From Phoronis australis (Eukaryota; Phoronida; Phoronidae): 64,000 nt of DNA. A model generated the notes under the pieces. That model ran no database searches. It was not told the origin of the DNA and was given only the letters and a program-made list of their open reading frames with translations. Position 1 is the stretch's first letter, and every line of letters begins with the position of its first letter. The stretch spans positions 2,730,997 through 2,794,996 of the forward strand of contig NMRA01000001.1 of the NCBI GenBank assembly GCA_002633005.1, written 5' to 3'. Below are positions 47,041 through 59,300 of the stretch, piece by piece. The translations under genes were made by a program, and so were the position numbers.

Positions 47041-47321
47041 ATGTCATCTTTGGCATTGCGTACCAGGTCGCTTTCTCTGCTCGCAGCTGCGCAGTGGAAC
47101 AGGAGACACCGCACGCGTTTGCCCGCAGTAACGTGTTCCTGGACTTGGGGAGCGCGATCTTTGACGACGGACCATGGCAAAATGGGCCTCGCTTCTGGCA
47201 AAGTTGCGGCCTTTGGAGCCGAGATGAGGTCTAGTCAGTTTCGACTTGATCCAGACCTGACATTCGTGAATCACGCTGCTTATGGCGCTGTGCCTCAGTT
47301 TGTGCGAGAGCATTGGCAGAG
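47041..47321 (+). CDS. PLP enzyme 1, exon 1
   Basis: Encodes the basic, Arg-rich leader and the conserved FxxDPDxTFxNHAAYGAVP segment, ending at HWQ plus AG before GTGAGT. The ATG at 47041 has A at -3. An alternative strong ATG is at 47182. Confidence 0.85.
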
Positions 47322-50300
47322 GTGAGTGCTGCTGTCTCTCACCTGGAGAACATTGAAGCTCAGCTAACACTCGCCTCAGTCCTGTCAAAGCAATTTTTAA
47401 CGCGACATCAGTTTGTTCCTTACGTTTATTAGAAGTCATTAGTGGGGTCTCTCATGAAAGTGACCTTTCGAAGCTTTAGACCGAAAGTTTGCTGAAATCA
47501 GTTGTTGAAACAAATCCCTTCAGCGAAGAAACTGTTAGCACGTAGAAAGAACTATGAGTTCGTTATTGATTCACCATGCAGTGACGTGCCAACTTTGAAC
47601 TTGTGTTCTCCATCACCTGATCCTCTTCTCTGTGATACGATCTCCTTGAGAAAGAATTTAGTTGTTTACAGCTATGTTTATTTATCATTGTCTTCGATCC
47701 ATTAACTACAGAAAATAAATCAAATACCCTGGATGATTTAGAACAGGCACTAACGAAACACAAATGAATTCCCAATTAGTGATTGCACACTCAGTTAATG
47801 TTAAGTAAACTTAATTGAAGAGCATTTATTTATAGGTACCCTGAGTACATGCACAGCTATTTTCTCTTCTCTTAATGACGGAGCTTTAATGTGTTGGAGG
47901 GATATTTTGGTGCTGTCTTGGGACAGAAGTTCCCTATCTATTTTTCCTTGTTTTAACTCCACTATCACATATGAATCAGTCTCAGTCCGAATAGATCCTA
48001 TCTGAAGTGGTTGTAGGTCACAACCCACACTATCACAACAAAGAGACATGCAGCCGGGGTACAGACTACTTTGCATGGGATTCTAGGACCTGAAGCAATA
48101 CACGATTACGGCCATATGACCCAACTGTGTGTTTGACCTGTTCACTTCAATGTTGTTAACCAAGCACATGTGGAACGTTTGACTGAACGTATGTTTAGCC
48201 AAAACACAGTTTGGGATCGAACACAATGATGATGGTTGCAATGGAGCGTCCTGAATTGTCAAATGGATTTAGAGGTTACACTCTACGTACCATGACGAAA
48301 GAATAGTTTATAAAATTGTGACGTCAGCGTATTTCTAAGCTGTAAGTACGAAAATATCATGACGTTCTCGAAAGTGCATGAACCTTGCATTCTGTACACG
48401 TACACACTATAAATGAATTTTTATAAATTACTTAAGGACTTTTTATTAAAATATACAAAAACAACACAAAAACAGTGTATGAGATGACATCGATTTTTTC
48501 TACATAACAGCAGTCCGAGAGTTTTTCTAATGTATATACGCACACACGTATAAAATATGGATGCACCCGGCGGGGGGGGGGGGGTNNNNNNNNNNNNNNN
48601 NCGGGGGGCTCGAATGAGCTCCCCCATATATGGCGAAATGGGGCGGTCCCCCTCAGTGAAACAGAAAATCCGAAATAACTTAGAAAATGAGACAAAAGGC
48701 AGGAACTACCAAAATTCGGCGAATGCACAGTTAATAGCTTTGAGGCCGTACCTCGTAATCTTAGTAAATGGTCCACATTCTCAAAAATTCGAGTCCCCAA
48801 TTTTATCCTAGAGTGCGCGCATGTAAAACTATATACACTTCTGTGCACTCACCACTATATGTGTTGAGTGCGACGCTATAGGAGCCGCAGGCTATGTGTC
48901 AGGTGTTTAAAGCAAGACAGTGTGGCTGATGTAGGCTTGAGCCCCTTCCAGTAAAGATAGCGGACGGATGTCTGGACAGATGTTCGATTCTGTATACGAA
49001 TCTGATTAGTTTTCCGAGTCACTCACAAGTACCCCACCAGTGTTTGAGGTTTATCAAGGTCTATGGTTTAACTCTAATATTCTGGTTGGTCACGAGTCTG
49101 TATTCATTCACTAAAGGCATGGGATTCATTTGTGAATTATGTCAAAGCGAGACCAGACTCAGTTTCAGTTTCGCAGAATTCAACTTAGACAATTAACTGA
49201 TAGGGAAGTGTGAAATACAAAGAGATAAAGTCTTTTTCAAACAAACGTCCTACTTTTTCCAACGGTGTGTTTCAAAGCTGACATACAATAGTAAGAAACT
49301 CCGTTTTTTATACATTTTTCGTAGATGTTTTACCTGAATGGGAATTTAACTTCGGAGTCAACCCAGAATGGTAATTTTTTTTACTAAATCCTCTTTACTT
49401 TTGTCCAGTTAATGGTGTACTACAGCTGAGGATTATCCATAGAATAATGGCATAGAACGGTAGACCCCATGCCTAGAGATCTTCCTGTAATAGCAGGATC
49501 TCTTCATGATAGGAATAAAATAAGTCATCGTTACAAATAGGAGCCAGGGACTCCGGGGACCGTTCCAAGAAACCTACTTCAGCTCATTTTTGTCTTCGAT
49601 TTGTCTCAACTCCCCACTTTGAAACTTCCACATCCGCTAAGTTAGTCGAACTAAGTAAAAAATTCAAGACCCACTTGACGCTTTCTTGGAATGATTTTTA
49701 ATAGAAATTAAGTTTTATTTTAAATTTGACTTAAATTTGAGATTGGTCTAAGCTAAGTCACTTTTATTGGAACGAGTTCCTGATCTATGCAGCGTTGTTC
49801 TGTGTTGCCAAGAATTACGCCTAATTTTGAAAAACTAGAGTATGTCCTCAAGAAACCTGGGAATTCACTGATCTCTAGCCTTGTTTGTAGTTAATAGTTT
49901 GCAGTCTGTGTGTATGTGGTGTGGATGTGTGCCATTCCGTGTCAACCTTAACATAATAATGCGCAGCATCTATTTAATTATTGCAGTTGCCAACAGGGAT
50001 TTCTTGAATTGTATTTACATGTGATTTACATGTTTTCATATTCAGTAAATAAGCATGGTGGTCGCCGTGAGCACTTCGTCTGAGTCTAAACCTGGCCTCT
50101 GCGGCATATTGTAGACTTAGGAAACCGGCGAAACGCAAGACTTCGCAAAATAGGCTATGCACTGCACGCAAAGGGCTCGTCGTCACAATGGGGCTATTCG
50201 GAGAATTCTCCTCGCGGTGTCGCTGCTGTACTAGTGGTGATTGAATTGCGCATGCGTGGCTGTCTGCATGTAAACAACTGGTAAAAGATGTAATTTTTAT

Positions 50301-53300
50301 CAAAATACGTCGTCGCGCTAAGCCTTATTACTGCTAGTTTCCCTGGTGCAAGTCTTCGACAGGTGGCCACAAATTCCNGGGGCGGTCCCCCTCAGTGAAA
50401 CAGAAAATCCGAAATAACTTAGAAAATGAGACAAAAGGCAGGAACTACCAAAATTCGGCGAATGTACAGTTAATAGCTTTGAGGGTACCTCGTAATCTTA
50501 GTAAATGGTCCACATTCTCAAAAATTCGAGTCCCCAATTTTATCCTAGATGCGCGCATGTAAAACTATATACACCTCTGTGCACTCAGCACTATATGTGT
50601 TGAGTGCGACACAAATAATTGTCGCTTATAGGAGCCATACTAGGCTATGTGTCAGGTGTTTAAAGCAAGACAGTGCGGCTGATGTAGGCTTGAGCCCCTT
50701 CCAGTAAAGATAGCGGACGGATGTCTGGACAGATGTTCGATTCTGTATACGAATCTGATTAGTTTTCCGAGTCACTCACGGCCCACCAGTGTTTGAGGTT
50801 TATCAAGGTCTATGGTTTAACTCTAATATTCTGGTTGGTCACGAGTCTGTATTCATTCACTAAAGGCATGGGGTTCATTTGTGAATTATGTCAAAGCGAG
50901 ACCAGACTCAGTTTCAGTTTCGCAGAATTCAACTTAGAAAATTAACTGTTAGGGAAGTGTGAAATACAAAGAGATAAAGTCTTTTTCAACCAAACGTCCT
51001 ACTTTTTCCAACGGTGTGTTTCAAAGCTGACATACAATAGTAAGAAACTCCGTTTTTTATACATTTTTCGTAGATGTTTTACCTGAATGGGAATTTAACT
51101 TCGGAGTCAACCCAGAATGGTAATTTTTTTTTACTAAATCCTCTTTACTTTTGTCCAGTTAATGGTGTACTACAGCTGAGGATTATCCATAGAATAATAC
51201 CATAGAACGGTAGACCCCATGCCTAGAGATCTTCCAGTAATAGCAGGATCTCTTCATGATAGGAACTCTGAAAATAAGTCATCGTTACAAATAGGAGCCA
51301 GGGACTCCGGGGCCCGTTCCAAGAAACCTACTTAAGTTCAATTTTGCCTTCGATTTGTCTCAACTCCCCACTTTGAAACTTCCGCATCCGCTAAGTTAGT
51401 CGAACTAAGTAAAAAAATTCAAGACACACTTGACGCTTTCTTGGAATGATTTTTAAGAGAAATTAAGTTTTATTTTAAATTTGACTTCAATTTGAGATTG
51501 GTCTAAGCTAAGTCACTTTTATTGGAACGAGTCCCTGATCTATGCAGCTTCTGTGGTGCAAAGAATTACGCCTAATTTTGAAAAACTAGAGTATGTCCTC
51601 AAGAAAACTGGGAATTCAATGATCTCTAGCCTTGTTAGTAGTTAATAGTTTGCAGTCTGTGTGTATGTGGTGTGAATGTGTGCCAGTCCGTGTCAACCTT
51701 AACATAATAATGCGCAGCATCTATTTAATTATTGCAGTTGCCAACAGGGATTGCTTGAATTGTATTTACATGTGATTTACATGTTTTCATATTCAGTAAA
51801 TAAGCATGAATGTTCGGTGGTCGCCGTGAGCACTTCGTCTGAGTCTAAACCTGGCCTCTGCGGCATATTGTAGACTTAGGAAACCGGCGAAACGCAAGAC
51901 TTCGCAAAATATAACTATGCACTGCACGCAAAGCGCACGTCGTCACATTAGCTTTACTCGCACAATTCTTACGTCCATAGAACCCAACCCCGCGTCATCT
52001 TTGGGAAATTTGAAAACCGATGTTTTTGAAAGAACAAACTTCGAGCCAGTGCAATCACCCGATTTTCCTTTACAGCTTACATTCTAAAGTCGATGCAGAC
52101 TGCCTGGAATGGTTTCACGAGGATTACTGCACTGGTGTGCCGACACAATGGAGAGAGAGTTTGGAAACGGTATGCCAGTTTATAGGAACTTCGTATGACA
52201 GCACCGTCTTCGTGGAAAACACAACAACGGGTTTGTAACGCATTTGGCGATGTTACGCGCCACCTGCAGTCACCTCAACATCATGTAAAGGAAGTTTTTG
52301 TAGTTGTAAGAAATGAGAATCATACGCACTATTGAGCATCGCATCTTAGCGCACGAACTACCTATACACGAACCTATGATTCATGCATATGAACCCATGA
52401 ATCGTGCAAACGAACCCAAAAATCACGCATAAATAAAATCATGCGCACGACGTACAAAATTACACATACGAACACAAATCATACGCACGAGCCTGCGAAT
52501 CATATAAGCACGAACCACCAGACAATAAAGTTTTCTTGCGTGTGATTCCATGCTCATGCAGTCGCGTGTATGATTTTGTGCTCGCATTGTGTTTCGTGCG
52601 CATGATTTTTATTCATATGCCTGATTTTTGGGTTCGTATGCATGGTTCATGGGTTGATATGCATGAATCATAGATTTGTAGGTGGTTGGCCGTATGATGC
52701 GATACACGTGCGCATGATTCTATGGTACCCCTGCGCTTTCAGCTGAACTGAAGTATCACTATGAGCAGGATTGCTTAGCAGTTATGGGGCGGGATCGCGC
52801 TAACCTTAGTGCATAAACACCAACCCATGGTTCTTTTAAAAAATTGTCTCCTTTCGGTGCTATTGATGAGTGTTGGACGTCTCCTGTTCCAATTACACAG
52901 CGGGACTAGACGAGTTGCGCGGCAATACGAGAAGTTATTGCTGAAACTTAGAGTGTTGAAAATAGTTTGGCGTNGGAATGGTTTCACGAGGATTACTGCA
53001 CTGGTGTGCCGACACAATGGAGAGAGAGTTTGGAAACAGTATGCCAGTTTATAGGAACTTCGTATGACAGCACCGTCTTCGTGGAAAACGCCACAACGGG
53101 TTTGTAACGCATTCGGCGATGTTAGGCGCCACCTGCAGTCACCTCAACATCATGTAAAAGAAGTTTTTGTAGTTGTAAGAAATGAGAATCATACGCACTA
53201 TTGCGCATCTTAGCGCACGAACGACCTATGATACACGAACCTATGATTCATGCATATGAACCCATGAATCGTGCAAACGAACCCAAAAATCACGCATAAA

Positions 53301-56300
53301 TAAAAATCATGCGCACGACATACAAAATCACACATACGAACACAAATCATACGCACGAGCCTGCGAATCATATACGCACGAACCACCAGACAATAAAGTT
53401 TTCTTGCGTGTGATTCCATGCTCATGCAGTCGCGTGTATGATTTTGTGCTCGCATTGTGTTTCGTGCGCATGATTTTTATTCATATGCCTGATTTTTGGG
53501 TTCGTATGCATGGTTCATGGGTTGATATGCATGAATCATAGATTTGTGGGTGGTTGGCCGCATGATGCGATGCACGTGCGCATGATTCTATGGTACCCCT
53601 GCGCTTTCAGCTGAACTGAAGTATCACTATGAGCAGGATTGCTTAGCAGTTATGGAGCGGGATCGCGCTAACCTTAGTGCATAAACACCAACCTATGGTT
53701 CTTTTAAAAAATTGTCTCCTTTCGGTGCTATTGATGAGTGTTGGACGTCTCCTGTTCCAATTACACAGCGGGACTAGACGAGTTGCGCGGCAATACGAGA
53801 AGTTATTGCTGAAACTTAGAGTGTTGAAAATAGTTTTGCGTTCAATGAGACTTGCTTGAAAGAAATTCTGTTACCAGCATGCACTATTGTGGGGAGACTT
53901 TTGTTTCTCCCAATTCATGAACAGCACAACAAGTGGCAATTAAATCACACGCGAATGTCTGTTGTAATTTCATTTCCAACCAGGTATTAACACCGTACTG
54001 AAGTCGCTTCCATTTGGTCCTAACGACGTTATTTTGACCAGCTGTGGGTCGTATCCTTCGATAAAACTTGCCTGCACCAAACGAGCGCACGATACTGGTG
54101 AGTCTACTGTACGTACCCAGAGCCAACTCCCAGCTGGTGGCGCGGTAAGTCGGAATGTTAGCAGCAGCAGTGACAAAGAAAGTTCGCTGAGCATTCGACG
54201 AAAGAAGGCTTTAACTTGAATAAATTTGATGAGAATAGTTTTCAGTTCGAATAAAACGTTGTGGAAAATGATTTGTGCTAGACTTTGGCAAACAATCGTA
54301 ACGTTACACAGCCAAAAATTAGCAGACAGTCGCTAAATTTATTTCCCGTTGATTTGTTCGGTAATTTGAGATCATGTGACACATTTGGTGCACTTGTTGA
54401 TGACCAATAAAGTGTGAAAGTAATTAGTACGATAGAATCTCACCAGTTTAGGACAAAATATGACTGACGAGTGAAATTTTATTTTAAAATTTTCTCAATG
54501 AAATATATGCAGCACCATATCAAGTGCTTTTCCACGTTCAAGGTTTGGACCACAACTACCATCAGACAAAGTTTTGAAAAATTATGAAATTTCACAATAA
54601 TGTTAGAGCTCCTTGAAAATGTAAAAGGTTATTTTTGGTAATTATTTTGGTACGAAATAGGCGAGATTTTACCGCCGGCAGTCAGGGAACTTCTATGAAA
54701 GTAGCACTCAGGTGAGTGGTACAGAACAGACTGCGATTAGATAGGAACATGGTCGTGTGGATGTATATGTACTCGGGCTACAATCCAACAATGACAGCGG
54801 TCACCTGAAAAGAACAAGAAAATGTCGTAACCAAAACCCCGGCTCTAGCGATGAAAACCGGTTTTCACATCGAGGGCAGACCTCTCGCTGGTTCCTTGCG
54901 TGCCGCTAGGTGGTCAGTAGCCAGCGTGCTGGCTAGGCACGTACGTAAGGCAACCAGCAAGGGGCAGACCTCTGCGGTATTACAGTAAATCTAAACTGGT
55001 GGATAAATTAAAATGCAGCTTTATTCTCATTCACCAGACGAAGAGTTGCACACAGGGTCGTACATCATCGATTTCATGTGTTTAATGTTGCTCGGTGGAG
55101 AATAAAGGTCCATTGGTGTGACGTATACACTATTTCATCCTTATTTTCATGTCCAGTATCTACCGATTAATGTTTGTTCATTACAAGCATGGAACTCTCT
55201 AGCCCAAGTTCTATGTTACGAGTCATGAAAGTTGAACTGAGAGCAAAATATTTCACAGCGTGGTGTGTGTTCAAATTTTTAAAATTTTATCACTCCTTTG
55301 TAACAGTTTCAACTGAGTTCAACAACAACTCCTATAATCCAGATCCGTGCATGCGCTCTGTTAAGACGGAAACAAGAGCCGTCGAAAGATCCTCTTCATT
55401 TAGGCGCTAAAAATGTATCTCTCTTCCTATTGACATTCAAAACATATCTTACCCAGCTAAATATATGTCTTACAAAGTATATTTGTTCAAAATATGTTGA
55501 ATTTCTCTTGATGTCAAACGAATTTTCCTGTTGTTTCAAATTGCAAAGAAAACCCGATCTGTCAACTGCTCGTCACTTCTTTGATTTTCTTCCCACAATG
55601 CAAAGAACTTCTCCTTATTTGGTACGGCAAGGCAGCCTTAGCACATTTTCCTCTCCATAACCCTGTTGTCCTTGTGCATGTGCAGTGCTCATCGTGTCAT
55701 AAAGCGACACTCAGTTTTTTTAGGTCACAATTCAATGTTTACACTTGTTGATCCATTTTATTACAGGCGCAGAACACTTGACTATTCAGCTTCCCGATAA
55801 GAGCAGAAATGCAGTTTTGAAGGCATATTCCGATTTTTTTCATGCCAACTCGAAAGTGAAGTTAGTTATATTGGGTAAGCTCGTGCATTCAAGTTCAGAT
55901 AACTAATTAACAGGACACTATCGTTTTTACATCCGCAAAACGCATTTTGGACTTTTAGTGAATGGGATAGTCTTCTCGAAATTAGCTTTTTAAATTGGTC
56001 AGAACTATTAAACAACAAATGCCGTTGTGCTTTTGCGATTTTATTACAAATTGCCAATTCTGGCCATTGTCTGCCAGTCATTCGTGGCAACAAAACAGGT
56101 GACTTAATCACTTAAAATAATACCCATGCCGCAATTTAGAGAATTATGCGGAGGTTTCAGGTTAGATTCTGAGCTGCGGCTGATTTCAGAAAATTACTTT
56201 TCTCGTCGAGATTTCAAAATATTTCTAAGCATTAAATTTTATATAGTACCTTTCGCCAATGTTTTGAACAGAAGTATTTTAGTGACATCGAAAACTGAAT

Positions 56301-59300
56301 TAGTTTCTGAAAATGCAATCCCTGTACAACGAAGCAGCTACGTGGATAGTTTTATGCTGCGCAAAAACAACTTAAAACATTAATTTTGTAGCAGACGCTG
56401 TTTTGAGCGAAAAATGACACTTGAATTTACATATATACGTGTACTCTTACAGCCATTCTACTTTAATTTTCTTTATTCAGATCACATCACGGCATCAAGT
56501 GGTTGGGTGATGCCCATCATCGATTTAATTCCTCTCTGCAAGAAACACGGTGTTTTAGCGTGTATAGACGGTGCACATGCTCCTGGGCACCTGCCTTTGA
56601 ACATTGAAGAGCTCGGAGCAGACTTCTACATAGGTTAGTTCCATCATCTCAACACACTTCTGGTGTTCTGTCCTCATCCCTATGGTTTAAACATTATTTA
56701 CGGCAAAGTCGTGATGATAACGTAACGCGATATGACTATAATAGACGGAGTGAGAATGAAAGTTTTCGTTTTACAGTTATTTCAAATCAGTTTTCATGGA
56801 GTTGACACAAGCAGTTGGCCAATATTTATAGATTTTAGAACACATGTTAGTCTAACGTATACTATAGGCCTATAAGCTTGCATTTAGGCCCTTGCGCCTA
56901 AATTCGAACTGCGGTTGTCAAAAAATTATTTTTGCTCAATTATTTCACGTATAGGCGCATGCGCCTAAGGTTCGCATATACAAGCAGGTCCTTTGGACTG
57001 GTGCCTTTTGCATGTCTCAGATTTTTGTATTTTTTACCCACGGTCATGACAACTGTCAATCAGTAATCGACGTTGTATCACACTGCCTACAAGGGATAAT
57101 CTTTATCGCTATGCTATAACCGCGCTCCTTGGTTTCAATAAAATGTTTCACGCACCAGAACAGGTGTCAAAATCCGGACCTAGGCGCCGCTTCACTTCCA
57201 AGAGCATAATGCCCTATAAAAAGGAATGCTGAACAGTTCGCGCATTTTGTCTTTAGGTAACTTTTACAAGTGGTTATTCACGCCGCTCACTGCTGGGGTT
57301 TTATGGATTCACCCAAGGCATCACAAGTACATTCATCCGTTAGTGACGTCACACAAATACAACACGACCCTGCAAGGCGCGTTCTACTTGCTTGGCGCAA
57401 GAGATTTCGTTCCGTGTTGCTGTGTGCCTAAAGCGATTGAGTTTATTGAACTCGTTGGTGGGTTGGTAAGTTGATACTTTTAGAGTTAACTCAAGGGCAA
57501 AAATTTATATTCTAACCAGATGTTCATCGACAATCACCCCATCACGGCAAACAAACTTCTCTACGTTTTCAAAGACCTTCAGAAAAGTAGGGTTATGATG
57601 ATAACTTAAATACTCTATAGGAGTTTCCTTGCAGCAGACATCGACAACCCTCCCCCTCTGTCCGCCAACACTGAACAACTCAAAAATAAGTAATTGTTAT
57701 TTAGTCTGGAACATTCTAACGAGAGAAGCAATTTTACAGAAATTAGCAATAGCGCGGAATAGAGCTCACCGGGGCTCTGGAAAAGCAGCTGAGCACTGCC
57801 GCTTAGCCAAATCCCACGCCTTTTCATCACAGTAGGACCTGTAACAAAAACGGCGACCTTGATTAAGTACAGCGAGTGTTTGACAGGCAACAGCGAGAAT
57901 TGGCAATTTGTAATACAGTCACAAAATAACGGATATTGTAGCTTTAGAACTCTGTTTTTGAGGTTTTATAACAAATTACCAATTCTCGCCGTTGTCCACC
58001 AGGCATTCGTTTAAACCAAGGCCGGCCTCTTCGCTTAGTATTCTGCGCAACAACACATTCGCAATGCGTTCGGCTGTTACTGTATAGCTGATGGGTCGAT
58101 TCCGCGAAACTGCAAATTTCTGTAAAATTACTTTTCTCACGTGGAATATCTATTTAATATTTCCTCCAATTATCACCATTCATCAAGGTATGGGATTTGT
58201 CATGGGAAATTTGTCAAGCGATTGGAGTAAAAAGTTGAACACCGTCAGGATATCATGGAGCAANGGCGGCCTTGATTAAGTACAGCGAGTGTTTGACAGG
58301 CAACAGCGAGAATTGGCAATTTGTAATACAATCACAAAATAACGGATATTGTAGCTTTTAGAACTCTGTTTTTGAGGTTTTATAACAAATTACCAATTCT
58401 CGCCGTTGTCCACCAGGCATTCGTTTAAACCAAGGCCGGCCTCTTCGCTTAGTATTCTGCGCAACAACACATTCGCAATGCGTTCGGCTGTTACTGTATA
58501 GCTGATGGGTCGATTCCGCGAAACTGCAAATTTCTGTAAAATTACTTTTCTCACGTGGAATATCTATTTAATATTTCCTCCAATTATCACCATTCATCAA
58601 GGTATGGGATTTGTCATGGGAAATTTGTCAAGCGATTGGAGTAAAAAGTTGAACACCGTCAGGATATCATGGAGCAACAAACTACGTCAGGCCTGTAACT
58701 ATATTTCGTAAGTTCAGTATTCAGTTTTGAGTGGTTATTGTCATGAAAATAAGCGATGGTAATTCGTGGTCTTCTATATTTAGGAAGCTATCAACCAGTA
58801 CAGCGGTAAACTTGCTGACGAGGCAAGGAATATGTTAGTGAACAGCTGGAACACCGAGAGTTACCCAATACCGAGGGAAGACGAAGCTCCGTGTGCCAAA
58901 GTTATACGAATGCCACCATTTGACGTGAAAGGCATTAACAGGACAGCGGTAAGCTTAGCCTTGAGCAAAAGGGTGAAAGTCTATGTCATATTGATGATGG
59001 AATTTTCGCTACTCTTAGCTATGCTAAAGTGATCCGTTGAGGCTTTATAGAATTCCAAGTCTGTCAGTTGGTAACGCGTGTGGGTTTTACACGTCAAGAC
59101 GTTCTCGCTTATGAAGCGCCAAAGTATGAAGCGCCAAAGGGTTCATAAACGCCTGAGTAACTTTTTGCACGTTGAAATGTGCTGAATTAACGTGTACTTT
59201 TGCTTAATCTGCGTGTGCCTTTGCTTAATCTACGTGTACTTTTGCTTAAAACGATCATCGTTCTGCTTTTAGTCAATTAATTTGAAAGCAAGGGGGGATT

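Larger units (their letters stand above)
47322..52075 (+). other. Intron 1 of PLP enzyme 1
   Basis: About 4.7 kb including a 16-base N run (48586-48601), a G homopolymer, a single N at 50378, and a 1.56-kb near-identical repeat across that N. If the duplicated segment is an assembly artefact the true intron is about 3 kb. Confidence 0.75.

Noticed and set aside
47801-48076. 91-codon minus-strand frame in PLP intron 1
   Set aside because: Its amino-acid mix looks somewhat coding-like, but I recognise no family and see no start context or splice partners.
52317-52720. CRISPR-like array of short repeats
   Set aside because: Repeats are degenerate, spacing is irregular, the halves are inverted, and the genome is animal-like.
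52809-53054. 81-codon frame running through the N at 52974
   Set aside because: The frame joins intronic sequence to out-of-frame exon 2 copy across a gap; not a gene.
58091-58711. Two near-identical short frames starting MGRFRETANF
   Set aside because: They are the same intronic segment present twice because of the duplication at the N (58264); exon 6 joins exon 7 in phase without them.
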